From: Tricholoma matsutake | Taxonomy: Eukaryota; Basidiomycota; Agaricomycetes; Agaricales; Tricholomataceae | Length of the DNA: 64,000 bases | Direction of reading: 5' to 3' | NCBI GenBank assembly: GCA_026075535.2 | Contig: AP026547.1 | Coordinates: 9,796,001 to 9,860,000 of the forward strand | Part shown: one piece after another, positions 10,198 to 21,329 of the stretch | Layout: every line of letters begins with the position of its first letter | How positions within the stretch are numbered: the stretch's first letter is position 1 | The notes under the pieces: generated by a model | The model's database searches: none | The model's input: the letters and a program-made list of their open reading frames with translations, nothing else | Told to the model about the DNA's origin: nothing | Made by a program: the position numbers and the translations under genes

Positions 10198-11977
10198 TTA
10201 GTACGGTAACAGATAGTCTGAGAGGTGGTGAGGTAGGGGAAAGGAGACCCCATTGGTTGCTTGGGGAAAACATTTGAGGAAACCTTCAATATTGCCACAC
10301 AAGAGCGTGTCTGTGATGTTGTTCCTGCCTTCCACATGTATGGCCCTGAGGTGAGTATGGGATTTTAGTTGGAGGCGATAGATCTGGTGTAGGACATCAT
10401 TTGTATGCAAACTCTGTGAGCAGCTTTTGTTTCGTTTATGGAAGTCACTACTCCAGCATTGTTGGAACGCACTAAATAGAGGCCAGGGGATGCCAGTTGG
10501 AGGTGCATTGCCACATGAAGGCCCAACTCAACTGCTACCACTTCGGCCCAGCCTATATCAAATTCCTAAAGTGGACCAATCTTGACACCTGGGGCCCATG
10601 TCCACACAGGCCAGGAAGCTCCTACTGATCTCAATGCCAAAGGAAGTGCTTGAATCTCCCCACCAGTCGATATCTATTAGCTGTGGTGAGGCTAGTGGTA
10701 CCTGTGTTGGAGAATGTGACAGAATGAAGGCTACTTCTTCTAAATCAGCCCAGATGTAGAAAGGAGGGCATCGCTGTCCCTTGGGCAAAATAAAGGATGA
10801 TGTGAAGTAAGAGAGGGATCACAGAAATGGCCAGATCAGCAGGAAAATGCAGGAAACATGAACTAACTTGCCATGTAGACTTGCTGATTCTTTGGCCATG
10901 AAACAACTGGAGTCAGATTGCCACAATGCAAGCAGCTGCTGGATTGCTTCTAGTTTGTGTGGTGGAAGGCTGACTGATCTGGAGACCAGATCCCAGTCGA
11001 ATCCAATGTAGTGCTGTGTCGATGTGAATGGTCTTAGCTTTGCAAAGCTCCAGGGAACTCCAATATTGGCTGTTAGAGACATAAATTCTATTTCTGACCA
11101 GGAATGGTGTGGCAGCTTTATAATGAAGAAATCATCTACCCATTTTCTGAGTGGGCCAAAACCAGCAGCTTGGTAAATGGCCACTAGCATATCTGCAACT
11201 GCTCCAAACACACCAGCACTGGAGCTCAGACCAAACATAACTGCTTGATCGACATAGATGAGGCCCTTCCAGAATATGCACAGTGAGTTCTGCTGATCTG
11301 GCCTCACTGGGGTTGTCCGATAGGCTGCTGAGATGTCAAATGTTGCTGCCACACAACCATCTGGTAATGATAGGATCAGCTCCACTGTGCTGTCAAATGT
11401 TCCCCATACAGTTGGGAAGTTGTCAGGGTTGATGTTGAAGTTCACAGAGGGGGTCTGAGGGTCATTCTGAGGAAAAGAAAGATCTTGGATCATTCTGAAC
11501 TTGTCAGAGCTCAGTTTGGGTACCAGGCCAATTGGGGAGGTGTGAAAGGGACCAATAAGGTGTTCCAGATCGTTGGGGAGAAAGCCCTGGGAATAACAGC
11601 CTGCAGCTGCTTCCCCAGCTATGTAGTCGCTGATAAAATTTGGATCAATTAGTGAGGAGGCATGATTTTAAAAAAATTAGGGTGCGCTCCGGCAGGGAGT
11701 CGATACCCACATCGAAGCCATTAGAGATACCTAGTAGGATATGTTCCCAGTCTGACACAAGATTGTATTTACAAAGAAAATTCCTAGTTCTGATTGGATC
11801 AAGAGGGGTGATGATGCCGCAAGGGTCAGGCCCGTGATTGACAGGTCTTAGCTCCATGGGAGGGTCCTCCACTGATACTGCATCCATGGTGGTTGGTGCA
11901 TGCGCCTCCAAAAGGGCAGAAGGAGTCCTTTGCCCAGGTGAAGCAGAAAATTCTCTTGTCTGGACTGAGCAGAGCAT
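10198..11977 (-). pseudogene. DIRS-type reverse transcriptase-RNase H
   Basis: The frame 11,493-10,819 begins within RT motif 1 (FRMIQDLSFP and NPDNFPTVWGTFDS), contains AATFDISAAYRTTPV and the catalytic box KWVDDFFII near 11,150, and ends after the template-contact region. Upstream, in broken frames, are LIGPF and SPIGLVPK. RNase H follows as WWGDSSTSFGIEI (about 10,660) and HVEGRNNITDTLLCGN (about 10,330). Frameshifts separate these pieces, so no full polyprotein is possible. Family assignment is by motif recognition. Confidence 0.8.
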
Positions 11978-11979
11978 CC

Positions 11980-12730
11980 TTGCTTATGGCTTCTCCCCTG
12001 GCCAGTGGGTATGCTGCATGCCCTGCTGATGTTGATTCTGCCTTGCAGTCAACTGGGAGGTGGCCTTGGTAGCCACAACAAAAACAATGATGGGAAGAAA
12101 TCTATCTCAATTGTTGACTGGCTTAGTGCAGCTTCAACAGCAGAGGAATGGACTCATTTCTACCATGGCAAGACACTAAAGCACTGGCAGTGCATCATAA
12201 GTTTGTGCCAGAATTAGCTAGATTGCATGGTCAGCAGGTTTCTGTAGAGTATGATGTCCTCCAGCGCTTCCTGTCAGTGCAGAATCCCACACATGATCTA
12301 GGCACCTTAGATATGAATGCAGTTTTGCTGGTGGTATCACGTCTGATGACACAACAGTTCAATAAGAGTTTCCCTACATTGCACTTGCTGACATCCTTTC
12401 TGAAGAGTCCTGTCCTGGGGGATTCCACCACTTCTCAGTCCCCACATAAGAAGTCTCATGAGTACTATTGATTATAAAATCCTCTTTGCCTTCAGCAGAA
12501 TGCACACAGGCTGAGTCAGTGCTGAGTAAGGGTCATATTTGAAAGAGTGGAAAGCCTCCTCAACCTTTGGAGGAATGGCTAAATGTGATACTGTCAGATG
12601 CCAAGGCACAAGATGCAAATGGGGGGTAAGAGGCCAGAAACAAAAAACAAAAACAGGTGTACAAAGCCACCACCATGAGACTTCCACCATTGAGATTCAG
12701 GGTGCATGCCTAGCAAAGGGCAGGATCTGC
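11980..12730. other. Unassigned sequence between DIRS and Gypsy relics
   Basis: Plus-strand frames of 70 and 107 codons (12,005-12,217 and 12,148-12,471) overlap in different phases and resemble nothing I can name. They may be an unidentified gag-like region or chance frames. No repeats with recognisable ends. Confidence 0.4.
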
Positions 12731-13916
12731 TCAGTACCAGTTGAGAGCCTTTAGCCCCAATACATGGAAACGGTGCATGTTGAAACATTCCTGTTGTTCC
12801 TCAAATAGGGCAATCATCTCCATGTGAACTAACTTTTGATATCTCATGGTATTTGCTTGCCCCATTTGGATGGCTTGGGATTCTGCTTTGTGTCTTTTGG
12901 ATGAATTAATGATTGGGATTTTGTGAGATGATTTTGGATTGGGTGGGTTGAGGAGATCATAATTTGTTTCCTTAGCAATGGCTGTGCACAGTGCAGCATC
13001 CACCACAATTTGATTTCTCACAAGGAAGTCTAGACCTAAGATGAGATCGGTATGCAGTTTGGGACAAATAATTGCATTAACTTCTCTTGACTTCCAGCCA
13101 GAGTCAGGGGATTGGAGATACAGTCTACAATAATGTATTAAAATGACTGAGTGGTCTGCATTCTTCTTTTCTTTCATAAAGGCACTGGAGACGGACATAT
13201 GCTTGAAGAGAGGATGGGGCATGAGACATGCAAATCTCCAAGGTCGCTAGAAATCAAAACTGGAGAGCAACCATGGTCAATAAGGGCATCGATCAATGTG
13301 GGAGCACAGGTGGCAGGCCGTCAATGCAACACATCCATCAAAGGTGGGCAGGAAGAGAGAAATGGTGTGGCACATACTCTTTGGCATTGTTAACATCAAC
13401 AAACTCCTCCTCATCTTCATTACTGTTGCTCTCATCCTTGAAGGATCCCATGCCCTCAAACACAGCAGCTACCACAGTGGTGTCATTCTTCTTCTTTTTG
13501 TATGTGATCTTTGCCTTTGCCACAAATGCTGCAGTGACATTCTTGCAATCAGTGGGGGTTGGGCGGGGGCTGTTGCAGTTGTGACCAACGTGTCCAGCAT
13601 AACAAATGCGACACTTGAAGCATCCAAGGTGTTGAAGAAGGAGTTCCTTTTCCTTGTCAGTGAGAGGGCTAAGTGGGGGAAGCGATTGACTAGCACTAGC
13701 ATTGGGAATGTTGATGATGTTGGAGTTGCATAGCACTGTGCTGCCCACCATGCTGCCAGCTTTTGCAGCACAGGTGACCCAGTTGGATCGACATGTCACC
13801 AGGAGATCAATCTCAAGAAGATGGACTCACTCCAACCAGTCGTTGAAGTCAGTAAGCACATCAAGTGTGCCTTGTGTGGTGCCTGGGGCAGTCCCATTGT
13901 TTGCCTTGTATAGGTG

Positions 13917-15228
13917 TAGTGTTTAAAAGTCCGGTCCAGTCCAGTTTTTTTGACGACAACAGGGGCAACCGTGGACCAGACCGTTTGCTTACATGCTCAA
14001 CATCAAGGCAACTGAGGACCAGACTGGTGTAAACCAGTCCTACTCGGTTGCCTCATGGTTGCCAAACCAGTTTAAAACCGGTCCATACTTAGACTGGTCC
14101 TGACCAGTTCACAACCGGTCAGAACCGACTATTTGTACACTAATATACATGTCTCAAAGTAATATATTTTGAAAACTAGTAGTAGTAATATAAGTAAACA
14201 CTACAGACAAAACCATAAATGAATGGCTAGACCATGTGGCTAGTGCTTTGGGGGGTGTATCTATATCATATATGTAGCATCTAATCCAAGCTTAATGAAA
14301 GGATACATTGAACCATTATTGAATTACAGTTCTACAGAGTTCTCAGAGGAATGAGGAGGAAGGGTTGCTTACCATAGATGAATGGTTGTACCGTTTAACT
14401 AGTGCTTTAGGGAGCACATATATATAGTATATATTGTATTTAATCCAAGTATACGAAAGGATTGGTTGGACCGTTATTGAGTTACAGTGCTACGGAGTCT
14501 TCAGAGGAATGAGGAGGAAGGGTTGCTTACCATATATGAATGACTGTACCGTTCAACTAGTGCTTTGGGGAGCATATATATATGCTATATATAGTGTCTA
14601 ATCCAAATTTACGAAAGGATGCATTCAGTCATTATTGAATTATAGTCCAACGGAGTTTTGAGAGGAATAAGGAGGAAGGGTTGCTTACCATAGATGAATG
14701 GTTGCATCGTTTGACTAGTGCTTTTGGGAGCATATATATATAATATATGTTGTACTTAATCCAAGTTTACGAAAGGATCGGTTAAGCCATTATTGAATTA
14801 CAGTGCTATGGAGTTTTCAGAGGAATGAGGAGGAAGGGCGTTTACCATGAATGAACCACTGCACCATTGAACTAGTGCATTTGGGTGGATGTAGATATAC
14901 TCTATACAGTGTGGAATCCTGGTTTATGGACATAGCTGTTAAGGCATTACAATCCTACAATAACTTATTTAGTCAGTGCCAGCACACAGATTACTTGTAT
15001 CACATGTAATCAGTTGATCACTTGCCTTAGCAACACATCAAATTATGATCAAAGACCGGTTGGAACCGGTCTTGACCTGGTCCATAATTATTTGAAAAAC
15101 TATGCAACCGGCAACCAGACTGGTCCACAACCACTGCGGCAGAACCTGCAAGACAGACCGGACCGTGGTTGGGTCTGGTTCGGTTGCTGGTTTTTTTTTG
15201 GTCCATGCAACCAGACTTTCAAACACTA
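13917..15228. mobile_element. Non-autonomous hAT element with 8-bp TSD TATAGGTG
   Basis: Ends are TAGTGTTTAAAAGTCCGG on the left and CCAGACTTTCAAACACTA on the right, a good inverted repeat of hAT type (TAGnG). The target TATAGGTG is repeated exactly at 13,909-13,916 and 15,229-15,236. Subterminal ACCGGT/CCAGTCC words are dense near both ends. The 1,312-bp interior has no transposase; most of it is a tandem array. It sits inside the Gypsy gag frame, so it is younger than that element. Confidence 0.93.
14221..14935. repeat. 158-bp tandem array inside the hAT element, about 4.5 units
   Basis: Units start at 14,221, 14,380, 14,538, 14,696 and 14,853, giving periods of 157-159 bp. Each begins GAATGGnTG and contains CTAGTGCTTTGGG, a TATATATA stretch, CCAAG, GAAAGGAT, TTATTGAATTACAGT and GAGGAATGAGGAGGAAGGG. 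Units differ by substitutions; the last is partial. Confidence 0.92.
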
Positions 15229-15759
15229 TATAGGTGTTTCAGGCCATCAGAGAGCTGGGGGAGGAGATGGAGTTGGAAGCAGTCCAGAGGTATGTGGTAT
15301 GGGGAATTAGCCACTTTGAGCTCATTGTTGGCATTATGGACCTTGTTAACCCAAGTCAAAAAGCTGGTGTTGCCTTGGATGGAGATTTGCTCTTGTACAA
15401 GGTCATCCTCCCATGTACAGGGTAGGAACTTCTTCTTGAATGCTATGAGGAAATCTGTGAATGATAAGGCTAAAAGAGTGGCCTCCTCAGCCATGACCCA
15501 AGATTAAACAGCTGTGGATTCAAAGTTATGGATGATCTTGCCAACATGGTCATCTGCCGCCACATCCTTCATGGAGAAATAATGACAGCACATGTTGTTG
15601 AACTGGCGTACCACCAGCACAGTCAAAAGACCAGTGGTCAGGATGGGTGTGGACAAAGGCAATGCCTGGTGGACTTCTATGGGTGCATACAGGGGGTCAA
15701 TGATTGGTGCCATCTGAGCTGGGTGTTGGCAAGTATCTGATTCTGAGGATGACAAGGAG

Positions 15760-16310
15760 ATTGTTCATTTCAGGGGGTGGATTCCAGGGGAAAATGGTGG
15801 CTGTGATGGCAGTGACAGTGGTCGTGATGGCAGTGATGAAGGAGTGAGTGAGGTCAGGGGTGACGGGCTGTTGTGAACATTTCTCTGAGCGACCTCCTGA
15901 GCATGGCACCGGGTAGTAAGGGGTATTGCTGATGAAGGACAATGAGACAGGGTGATTCTGTTGCAGTAGACAGGTTCTAACAGGGTTTTGAGCTGGGCAT
16001 GATGCATTTTTTTGGTCCTCTTATGTGATTTTGTGGTGTTGGGGCACTGATAAGAAACCTTTGGGGATGATAAGGGTTTTGACAGGAAAGGCGTCAGGGG
16101 TTCGGGGTTATCATGGTATGGGCTGTAAAAAGTTTCACTATAACCTAAGAGCATAATTCACAATAGCCGTTGTGATATGATTGGCATGGATGATGAGGTG
16201 GTGTCAAAATTCCGGGGCTTTTCAGGGCAAGGTTGGCATGTAACCACATATAGTACAAACTGATGTTTAAAAAAAAGTGGAAGGAAAGTACAGGGGTGTT
16301 AAACAGAAAA
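15760..16310. other. Leader region of the gag relic, no clear gene
   Basis: Minus-strand frames at 15,942-15,697 and 16,154-15,765 are Pro/Thr/Ser-rich and could be low-complexity gag leader sequence. I cannot support an independent gene. Confidence 0.35.
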
Positions 16311-16313
16311 GAT

Positions 16314-16386
16314 GACCAGACTGGGGATTGAACCCAGGCCCTCCTGAACATATACCAGATGCTCTGACCAACTGAGCTATCAGGTC
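16314..16386 (-). tRNA. tRNA-like sequence, probably a tRNA pseudogene or SINE head
   Basis: The minus strand shows a near-canonical A box (TAGCTCAGTTGG) with a GCTC/GAGC D stem and a B box (GGGTTCAATCC) in a 5-bp CTGGG/CCCAG T stem. Acceptor strands GACCTGA and TCTGGTC pair with mismatches. The anticodon arm (TCTGG, loop TATATGT, TCAGG) needs wobble pairs and lacks U33, so I do not assign an isotype. A TTTT run follows a few bases downstream, as for a polymerase III terminator. Confidence 0.5.
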
Positions 16387-16560
16387 TTATAGGGTTCAAC
16401 AGAACAAGGATACCATATAACCAGACATGGATTGCTATCACTATCACATCACATTTTAGTGTGTGTGTGTGCAAACTATGGTCTGTTAAGCACTGATTAA
16501 GCAGTGACAGATTATATAATCCAACAGGGGGTACTTTCCTACACTCAAAGGAGGGGACAA

Positions 16561-16725
16561 TGTAAACAGGAAGTTTGTATCAATTCAAGATGAGAATCAC
16601 TATAGACAACATCATACAATAATCAAGAAGGTGGCATGTGATCGTGCACCTTAGTAATCAATAAGAATAGATAAGAATAGAATGAAATAATAGTCTGGTA
16701 AGAGATTCTAGGGAGAATCTCTTAC
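16561..16725. mobile_element. Putative solo LTR with adjacent polypurine tract
   Basis: AAAGGAGGGGACAA at 16,547-16,560 looks like a polypurine tract, directly followed by a 165-bp block that starts TGTAAACAGG and ends AATCTCTTACA. The ends TGTAA/TTACA are inverted, and the 3' part has an internal inverted repeat AGAGATTCT/AGAATCTCT. No second copy is present in the window, so the assignment rests on structure only. Confidence 0.45.
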
Positions 16726-17515
16726 AGCATGCCCCAAATCCAGGCATTAGTTAGTTGATCATTATGTGAGGGTATGGCCATCTCATTCAGATCACTGGTA
16801 TCTTTCTTCAGTTGTACATGGTAAACATTGTCTTGTATGAGAATATTGCCTTTTATCAAAGCTTCCTCAATAGTTGATACATGAAGGGGATAAAACTGAG
16901 TCTTGTGGTCAGGTGGAAGGGGATGTCATGACTTGGTCTGGAACATGGGGTTGTTGCCATAGTGAGCCAAGCCAGGGACAAAGTTTATGAGAATTCTCAC
17001 ATAATGAACTGTAGTCTGGGATTGATAAGATGTGAGTGCATGATGAGACATCCAAAGATCTGAGATGGCAAGAGGGATGAGTTCCATAGATTCAAAATCA
17101 TGGGTGGGAGCTTCATGTCTTCTGCACACCCACCCACTAACTTGTACAGGACCACAAATGTTCCAGAATGGACCTTGTATGACATGTTTGGTGTCTGTTC
17201 TGTGAAAATTGAGCACAGGAGATTGATGTTGTTGTGTGTGTATGTGTGCAGTCCAGCAGCAACTGTTCAGGCATCTTCAATTGACCTGTCTGCAGGGGCT
17301 TCAATGATTTTCGTGATCATTGGGAAGGACATCGAAAGACATGACTGATTCAAAACACTGATGAGCTGCTGAGATGCCCCTGAGGATCATGCCATCAAGC
17401 CAAGCCCAATTTGAACTTTGCACAAGTGAAAAGATTGCAAGTAGTGAACCTGCACAGAGATGATGTTTCTGCCCTGGTCAATAATATAAGGTCCATAGCA
17501 ATAGAATTTCACCGT
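16726..17515. other. Unassigned CpG-poor sequence with a 97-codon minus-strand frame
   Basis: The minus-strand frame 17,216-16,926 contains ESMELIPLAISDLWMSHHAL and looks protein-like, but I do not recognise a family. It may be an exon of a decayed transposon gene. The sequence abuts the truncated DUF6589-like pseudogene and has far fewer CpG sites than it. Confidence 0.35.
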
Positions 17516-18737
17516 TAGATGATTCCTCAATTTTAGTTTCTTGTGCTTTTCCTTGGCTTCCTTGGTCTTGGTGGCAGCTTCAAGGATGCGACACCAGACA
17601 GGCATGAGTTCAATTCCAATTGGTTCCATAAACGAATTGATATCCCATTTGGAGATAAACTCCAGTGTGACATTGTTTGCAGACATGCAGAGCGCAGGCT
17701 TCGCACTCTCAAATTCCTCATAGACCATGTTGCAGGCTAGGTCCACAGCATGTGTCCACATCCAGTTCTTCATTGTGGTACATCCCTTGTCAGCCATCCA
17801 TATTGTGTCCAGGAGTTTGCTGAAGCGTGGCACATTATGGTCGGAATAGAATGACATCCGGAAACTAACGCATTCCGAGTCTTCAAGCACATGAGTAAGA
17901 AATTCGGTTGGTGATATTCGAGCATTGCAGAGGGTCGCGAGCATGCTCCACATGGCCTTGGCCTTGATGTTCTCCACTGGAGGGGCTGAGTTTGCCGACT
18001 GAGAATTTGATAAGATCTTGGGCTGCTCAGCATTTTATTTACCATATTCGAGTGTTGCATTAAGGTCGTAATCCAAACCATGGATGTCCGTATCAAAGCG
18101 AAGCGGAGAGAGCAGGGCGGGATGAGTAGCTGCAGAGATATTCAGCATAAGGTCATGATTTGCGAAGGCACGAGAGCCCGTGGATGAATCAGAAAAGGCA
18201 AAGGGGTCTTCAGAAGGTTCGCCAATGGGAAGGTGTTCATGCGAGAGGTTTCGGCTGTAGATTTTAAAGCAGACGTAACGCTACATGGAAAGCGGTTCCC
18301 ACCTTGATGTCGGTGTCAGGATCGGAGCCAACGGCCACGAAATCTCCTGAGGATTGTCCACTGAGATTCCACAGATCTCCTACTAAAAAGTTTGACGGTG
18401 TTTTTGGGGTGGGTAGCGATTTCTCGGCCAGAGATGTTCACATAATGTCCATCTCAAAGTGGACAGTGGATTTGCTGCGTTTGCGAGTACGAGAGCTAGA
18501 GGGTGTTTGAAAACAAATCATTTGTTGCTCCCATGCTCTTTCTACTATGCTAGTGTTCCCTCGTGGCTTGCGTGGTTGTTGAAAGTCGTTATGTGTATTG
18601 GAAAAGCCTGGACCTGTATTGTCAAAAAGGATAGACGGGGTGGGCTTTAGAGATGGTTGAAGCTTAAAGAATCCTTGCTGGCTGGTCTGAGAGGCTTTCG
18701 GCATGTTTATACTGGTATAGAGGAAGGAGGAGATCAA
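17516..18737 (-). pseudogene. DUF6589-like transposon-associated gene, N-terminal part, truncated
   Basis: The minus strand from 18,737 reads a Ser/Thr-rich start, a basic RTRKRSKST patch, then continues in frame through a TGA near 18,434 to a GTGGGA donor-like site near 18,300. It resumes at about 18,250 (RNLSHEH), meets an in-frame TAA near 18,035, and continues into the conserved region AMWSMLATLCNARISPTEF, MKNWMWTHAVDLACNMVYEE and AKPALCMSANNVTLEFISKW (17,977-17,600). This matches, from memory, the N-terminal region of DUF6589 proteins abundant in agaricomycete genomes. Coding similarity ends near 17,520 where CpG-poor DNA begins, so an insertion or deletion removed the rest. Confidence 0.55.
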
Positions 18738-19321
18738 TGTATTAGCTCGACGCGTCGACGCACGTCGAAAACGTCAAAATTTCCTGTTTGGTTGTTTACG
18801 AGGAACTCGGTGTACTAATTTAAGCTCAGCTGTCCCGGTCCCTATACATCGTGCTTGCCCATGTACTATAGGCTACTATAGGGATCGGTCACCGGTCTAC
18901 TTGAACGTGTCAGTAGAATCGGACCTGAATCGCCGTTGAATCGCCTACCATTGATAGCGCTCTTGGTGATGCGCATCCTAAGCGCATCCCATTGGCTCGT
19001 TTTCTTCATATCTTTTCCTTTATCACACTCGGAATTCTAATTGTTAGATCCACAGTACATATACTTACCAGTTAAGACTACACACCTCAGTACCACATGA
19101 GACTGAGTTGAGTAGATACTATCCAAATAATATCCACCTAAGCGTGCCGAAGCTCATCACTTACTGTACCACTTGTAGATAGTATCGTCTGCATTTCTAA
19201 AATTTATTTCTACAGGAACAAGTTTCGGTAAAACAACAAATAATCTACGTATTTCTTAATTCAATATCATACAAAAAGCGACTGAATCACTAAGGAAAGA
19301 CGTCCTGCCCCTGGCAGGAAT

Positions 19322-21245
19322 TTATTCTTGTATAGCAGTCGGGAAGTTAAAGATATCGTGGGGATCATACCGATCCTTGATAGACTGCAAGCGGGTATAA
19401 TGTGTATTATAATAGCGGAGTTGCCCTGCGAACGGCACGGATCAGGAGAGATATAATAGAAAAAGAAAGCAGCTTACAGTCTGCCAGTCTGTCATCAAGA
19501 TAATTAGGGTATGCGCTACGTAGCATTAGTTATGTCTTGACGTTATAAATAGATATGCACGAGCACGTACCCATAATCCCAGTTTGAAGGGCTGTTTGAC
19601 ACGATGCTGTTCTGCATGCCTACGAAGGAGGACTGAACAACAACACGGAATCGAGAAAAAATTGTCACCTACCTTCGACGAACGTGAACCCATCCTGCGG
19701 ATAAGGTGGTAGTAGGTTCGACGATGAAGCATAGAACGACATCGTGAACGTTGACGATCTATGCGCAAAAGCCGTAGCATCCGGTGCCACAGCATTGACC
19801 GCGGAGTTGTTGCCTCCGATCAGCTCGATCAGGACGAACCATTTCTATCAAGCATTCGTCAGACCCCACACTGCAAGATGCTTGAACAGATACACCCACC
19901 GTAGTAGAGGAAACTCCTTCATTCCCAAGGTAGTTCATGAGCGCCGTAATGGACGAGTTTGACATCGGCGAACCCTCTGGCGTCATAATACATTTGGTGT
20001 AAAAGGTGTCATGGAAATCGGGAACCCCGCTGGTGTTGATGTTCGGGTTCCCGGCGTCGTGCCCAAAGATCTGAACACTATTGATGTAAGTCCCTACATT
20101 CAATAGCGTTCGAGGACTCGAGGGTATCTGGTTCAACAAGGGGTCGATAGTCGAATTTAGTCCACCAGCAGGACCATACCAACCCCCCCTAAGTTGGATT
20201 CCGACTCTCCCGGGTGCGGACCCTCTGGATAGGTTGAAGTAAGGTCCAAGTTCAGGGGGAATGTTAGTTTGGACGAATGATTGAAATGCAGCCAGCGAGT
20301 TAGCGGCATCAGCGACGGGCAGATCCCAATCATATTCAAACACCGTAACGGACGGAGGTGCAGGGTGTGTGGTAACCTCAATTGAGGTGGTGATACCAAA
20401 GGAACTGCCTGCTCCTCTCATGCCCTGATGAATCAATTGAATATACGTAACACTTCAAAAAACAAGTACGTACCCAGAACAGATCGGAGTTCTCATGCTG
20501 AGATGCTGTGACGATAGTACCGTTTGCTAAGACCAGGTTGATAGATAGAATATTATCAAGAGTGAGTCCCCACATGCGTGACGTCATTCCCCAGCCGCCA
20601 AAGCCTTGCATGAAGAGATTAAAATGGAATAATGATGCAGATCGATCGGCGTACTTGCATGGCCACCAATTCCGACGTACGGACAAATACCATGCGCTAA
20701 AGCCCGTCCGGCGTCATTCAACGCCAATGCAATGTCCCCCAGCCGATTTCCACTCTCAATCACCGCAGTACCGTTCGAGGGATTTACTGTAATACCCTTG
20801 AAGTTGCTGAGGTCGACCACAAGCGATCCGTTACGTCCTCCGATCCCATTAGCAATATAACTATGCTAAATTCTCTAGGTAGTTAGTGATAGCTTTGCCT
20901 GGGAGAGGTTCCAAGTACATACACCGCCGCTGCGAGCAACAATCTGGAGAGACCACGACGTTCCAATGTTTATAATGTTCGAAATATCTTGTGAAGTATT
21001 GGGATATGTAATGACAGCAGGTTGGAAACTAAAACGTAAATTATCTGCAAACGTTCGTTTAGTAGTTTGTGACTGCATTCAGCGGGCGTGAAAATCGATA
21101 ACGTACAGGGTGTACTCGCACTTCCAAAACCACTGTCACCAGGAAAAACGGCGCTGATGCCAGCGGACGTGAGGTTTGACCTGAGATCTGCAAAGACAAG
21201 AGCGAAGGACAAAGTTGTCACAAAGAGAGTTCGAATGCCTATCAT
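19322..21245 (-). CDS. Secreted FAD-linked oxidase, BBE-like/AA7 type, copy 2
   Basis: Same family and role as copy 1; nearly identical to copy 3. Nine exons by alignment with copy 3, approximately 21245-21107, 21044-20923, 20865-20655, 20604-20474, 20424-19900, 19844-19673, 19619-19571, 19515-19478 and 19425-19322, giving 496 residues. The signal peptide MIGIRTLFVTTLSFALVFA, His88 after RSGG, Cys148 in GICPYVGIGGH, and the C-terminal GAYPNYLDDRLADW/YDPHDIFNFP region are present, so the bicovalent FAD site is complete. The protein ends AIQE where copy 3 ends AIGE. I see no disabling change. Confidence 0.9.
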
Positions 21246-21298
21246 TCTGGTTTAATCGATAGGTGATGTTACAATGGTGAATGCTTACTGGGTACACC

Positions 21299-21305
21299 TT
21301 ATATA
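21299..21305 (-). promoter_or_regulatory. TATA box of FAD oxidase copy 2
   Basis: TATATAA on the minus strand in the conserved GGGTATATAAGG context, 54 bp from the start codon. Confidence 0.7.
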
Positions 21306-21329
21306 CCCTCTTCCGGCTTTCTGTTAAGG

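Larger units (their letters stand above)
7640..11980 (-). mobile_element. Degenerate DIRS-type tyrosine recombinase retrotransposon
   Basis: On the minus strand the order is an N-terminal region (11,977 downward), reverse transcriptase (about 11,640-10,819), RNase H (10,790-10,198), and tyrosine recombinase (10,074-9,240 and 7,910-7,640). This RT-RH-YR order and the lack of an integrase identify DIRS-like elements. The coding sequence is broken into frames and the recombinase is split by about 1.3 kb of foreign DNA. No clear terminal repeats were located, so the ends are approximate. Confidence 0.8.
12731..15755 (-). pseudogene. Gypsy-type gag-protease relic, interrupted by a hAT element
   Basis: The minus strand reads a gag N-terminal part (15,755-15,504, with FNNMCCHYFSMKDVAADDHV), a gag core (15,494 to the hAT edge), and after the inserted element the gag C-terminus with a zinc-knuckle-like segment CFKCRICYAGHVGHNC near 13,620. 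A retropepsin-like piece with LILGLDFLVRNQIVVD lies at 13,222-12,731. Removing the hAT element plus one target copy leaves the gag frame continuous across the junction (HLY followed by KANNG), then an in-frame TGA about 30 codons on. No reverse transcriptase follows; the rest is missing. Confidence 0.72.

Noticed and set aside
13296..13733. 145-codon plus-strand frame
   Set aside because: Antisense to the gag zinc-knuckle region, which has the recognisable motif.
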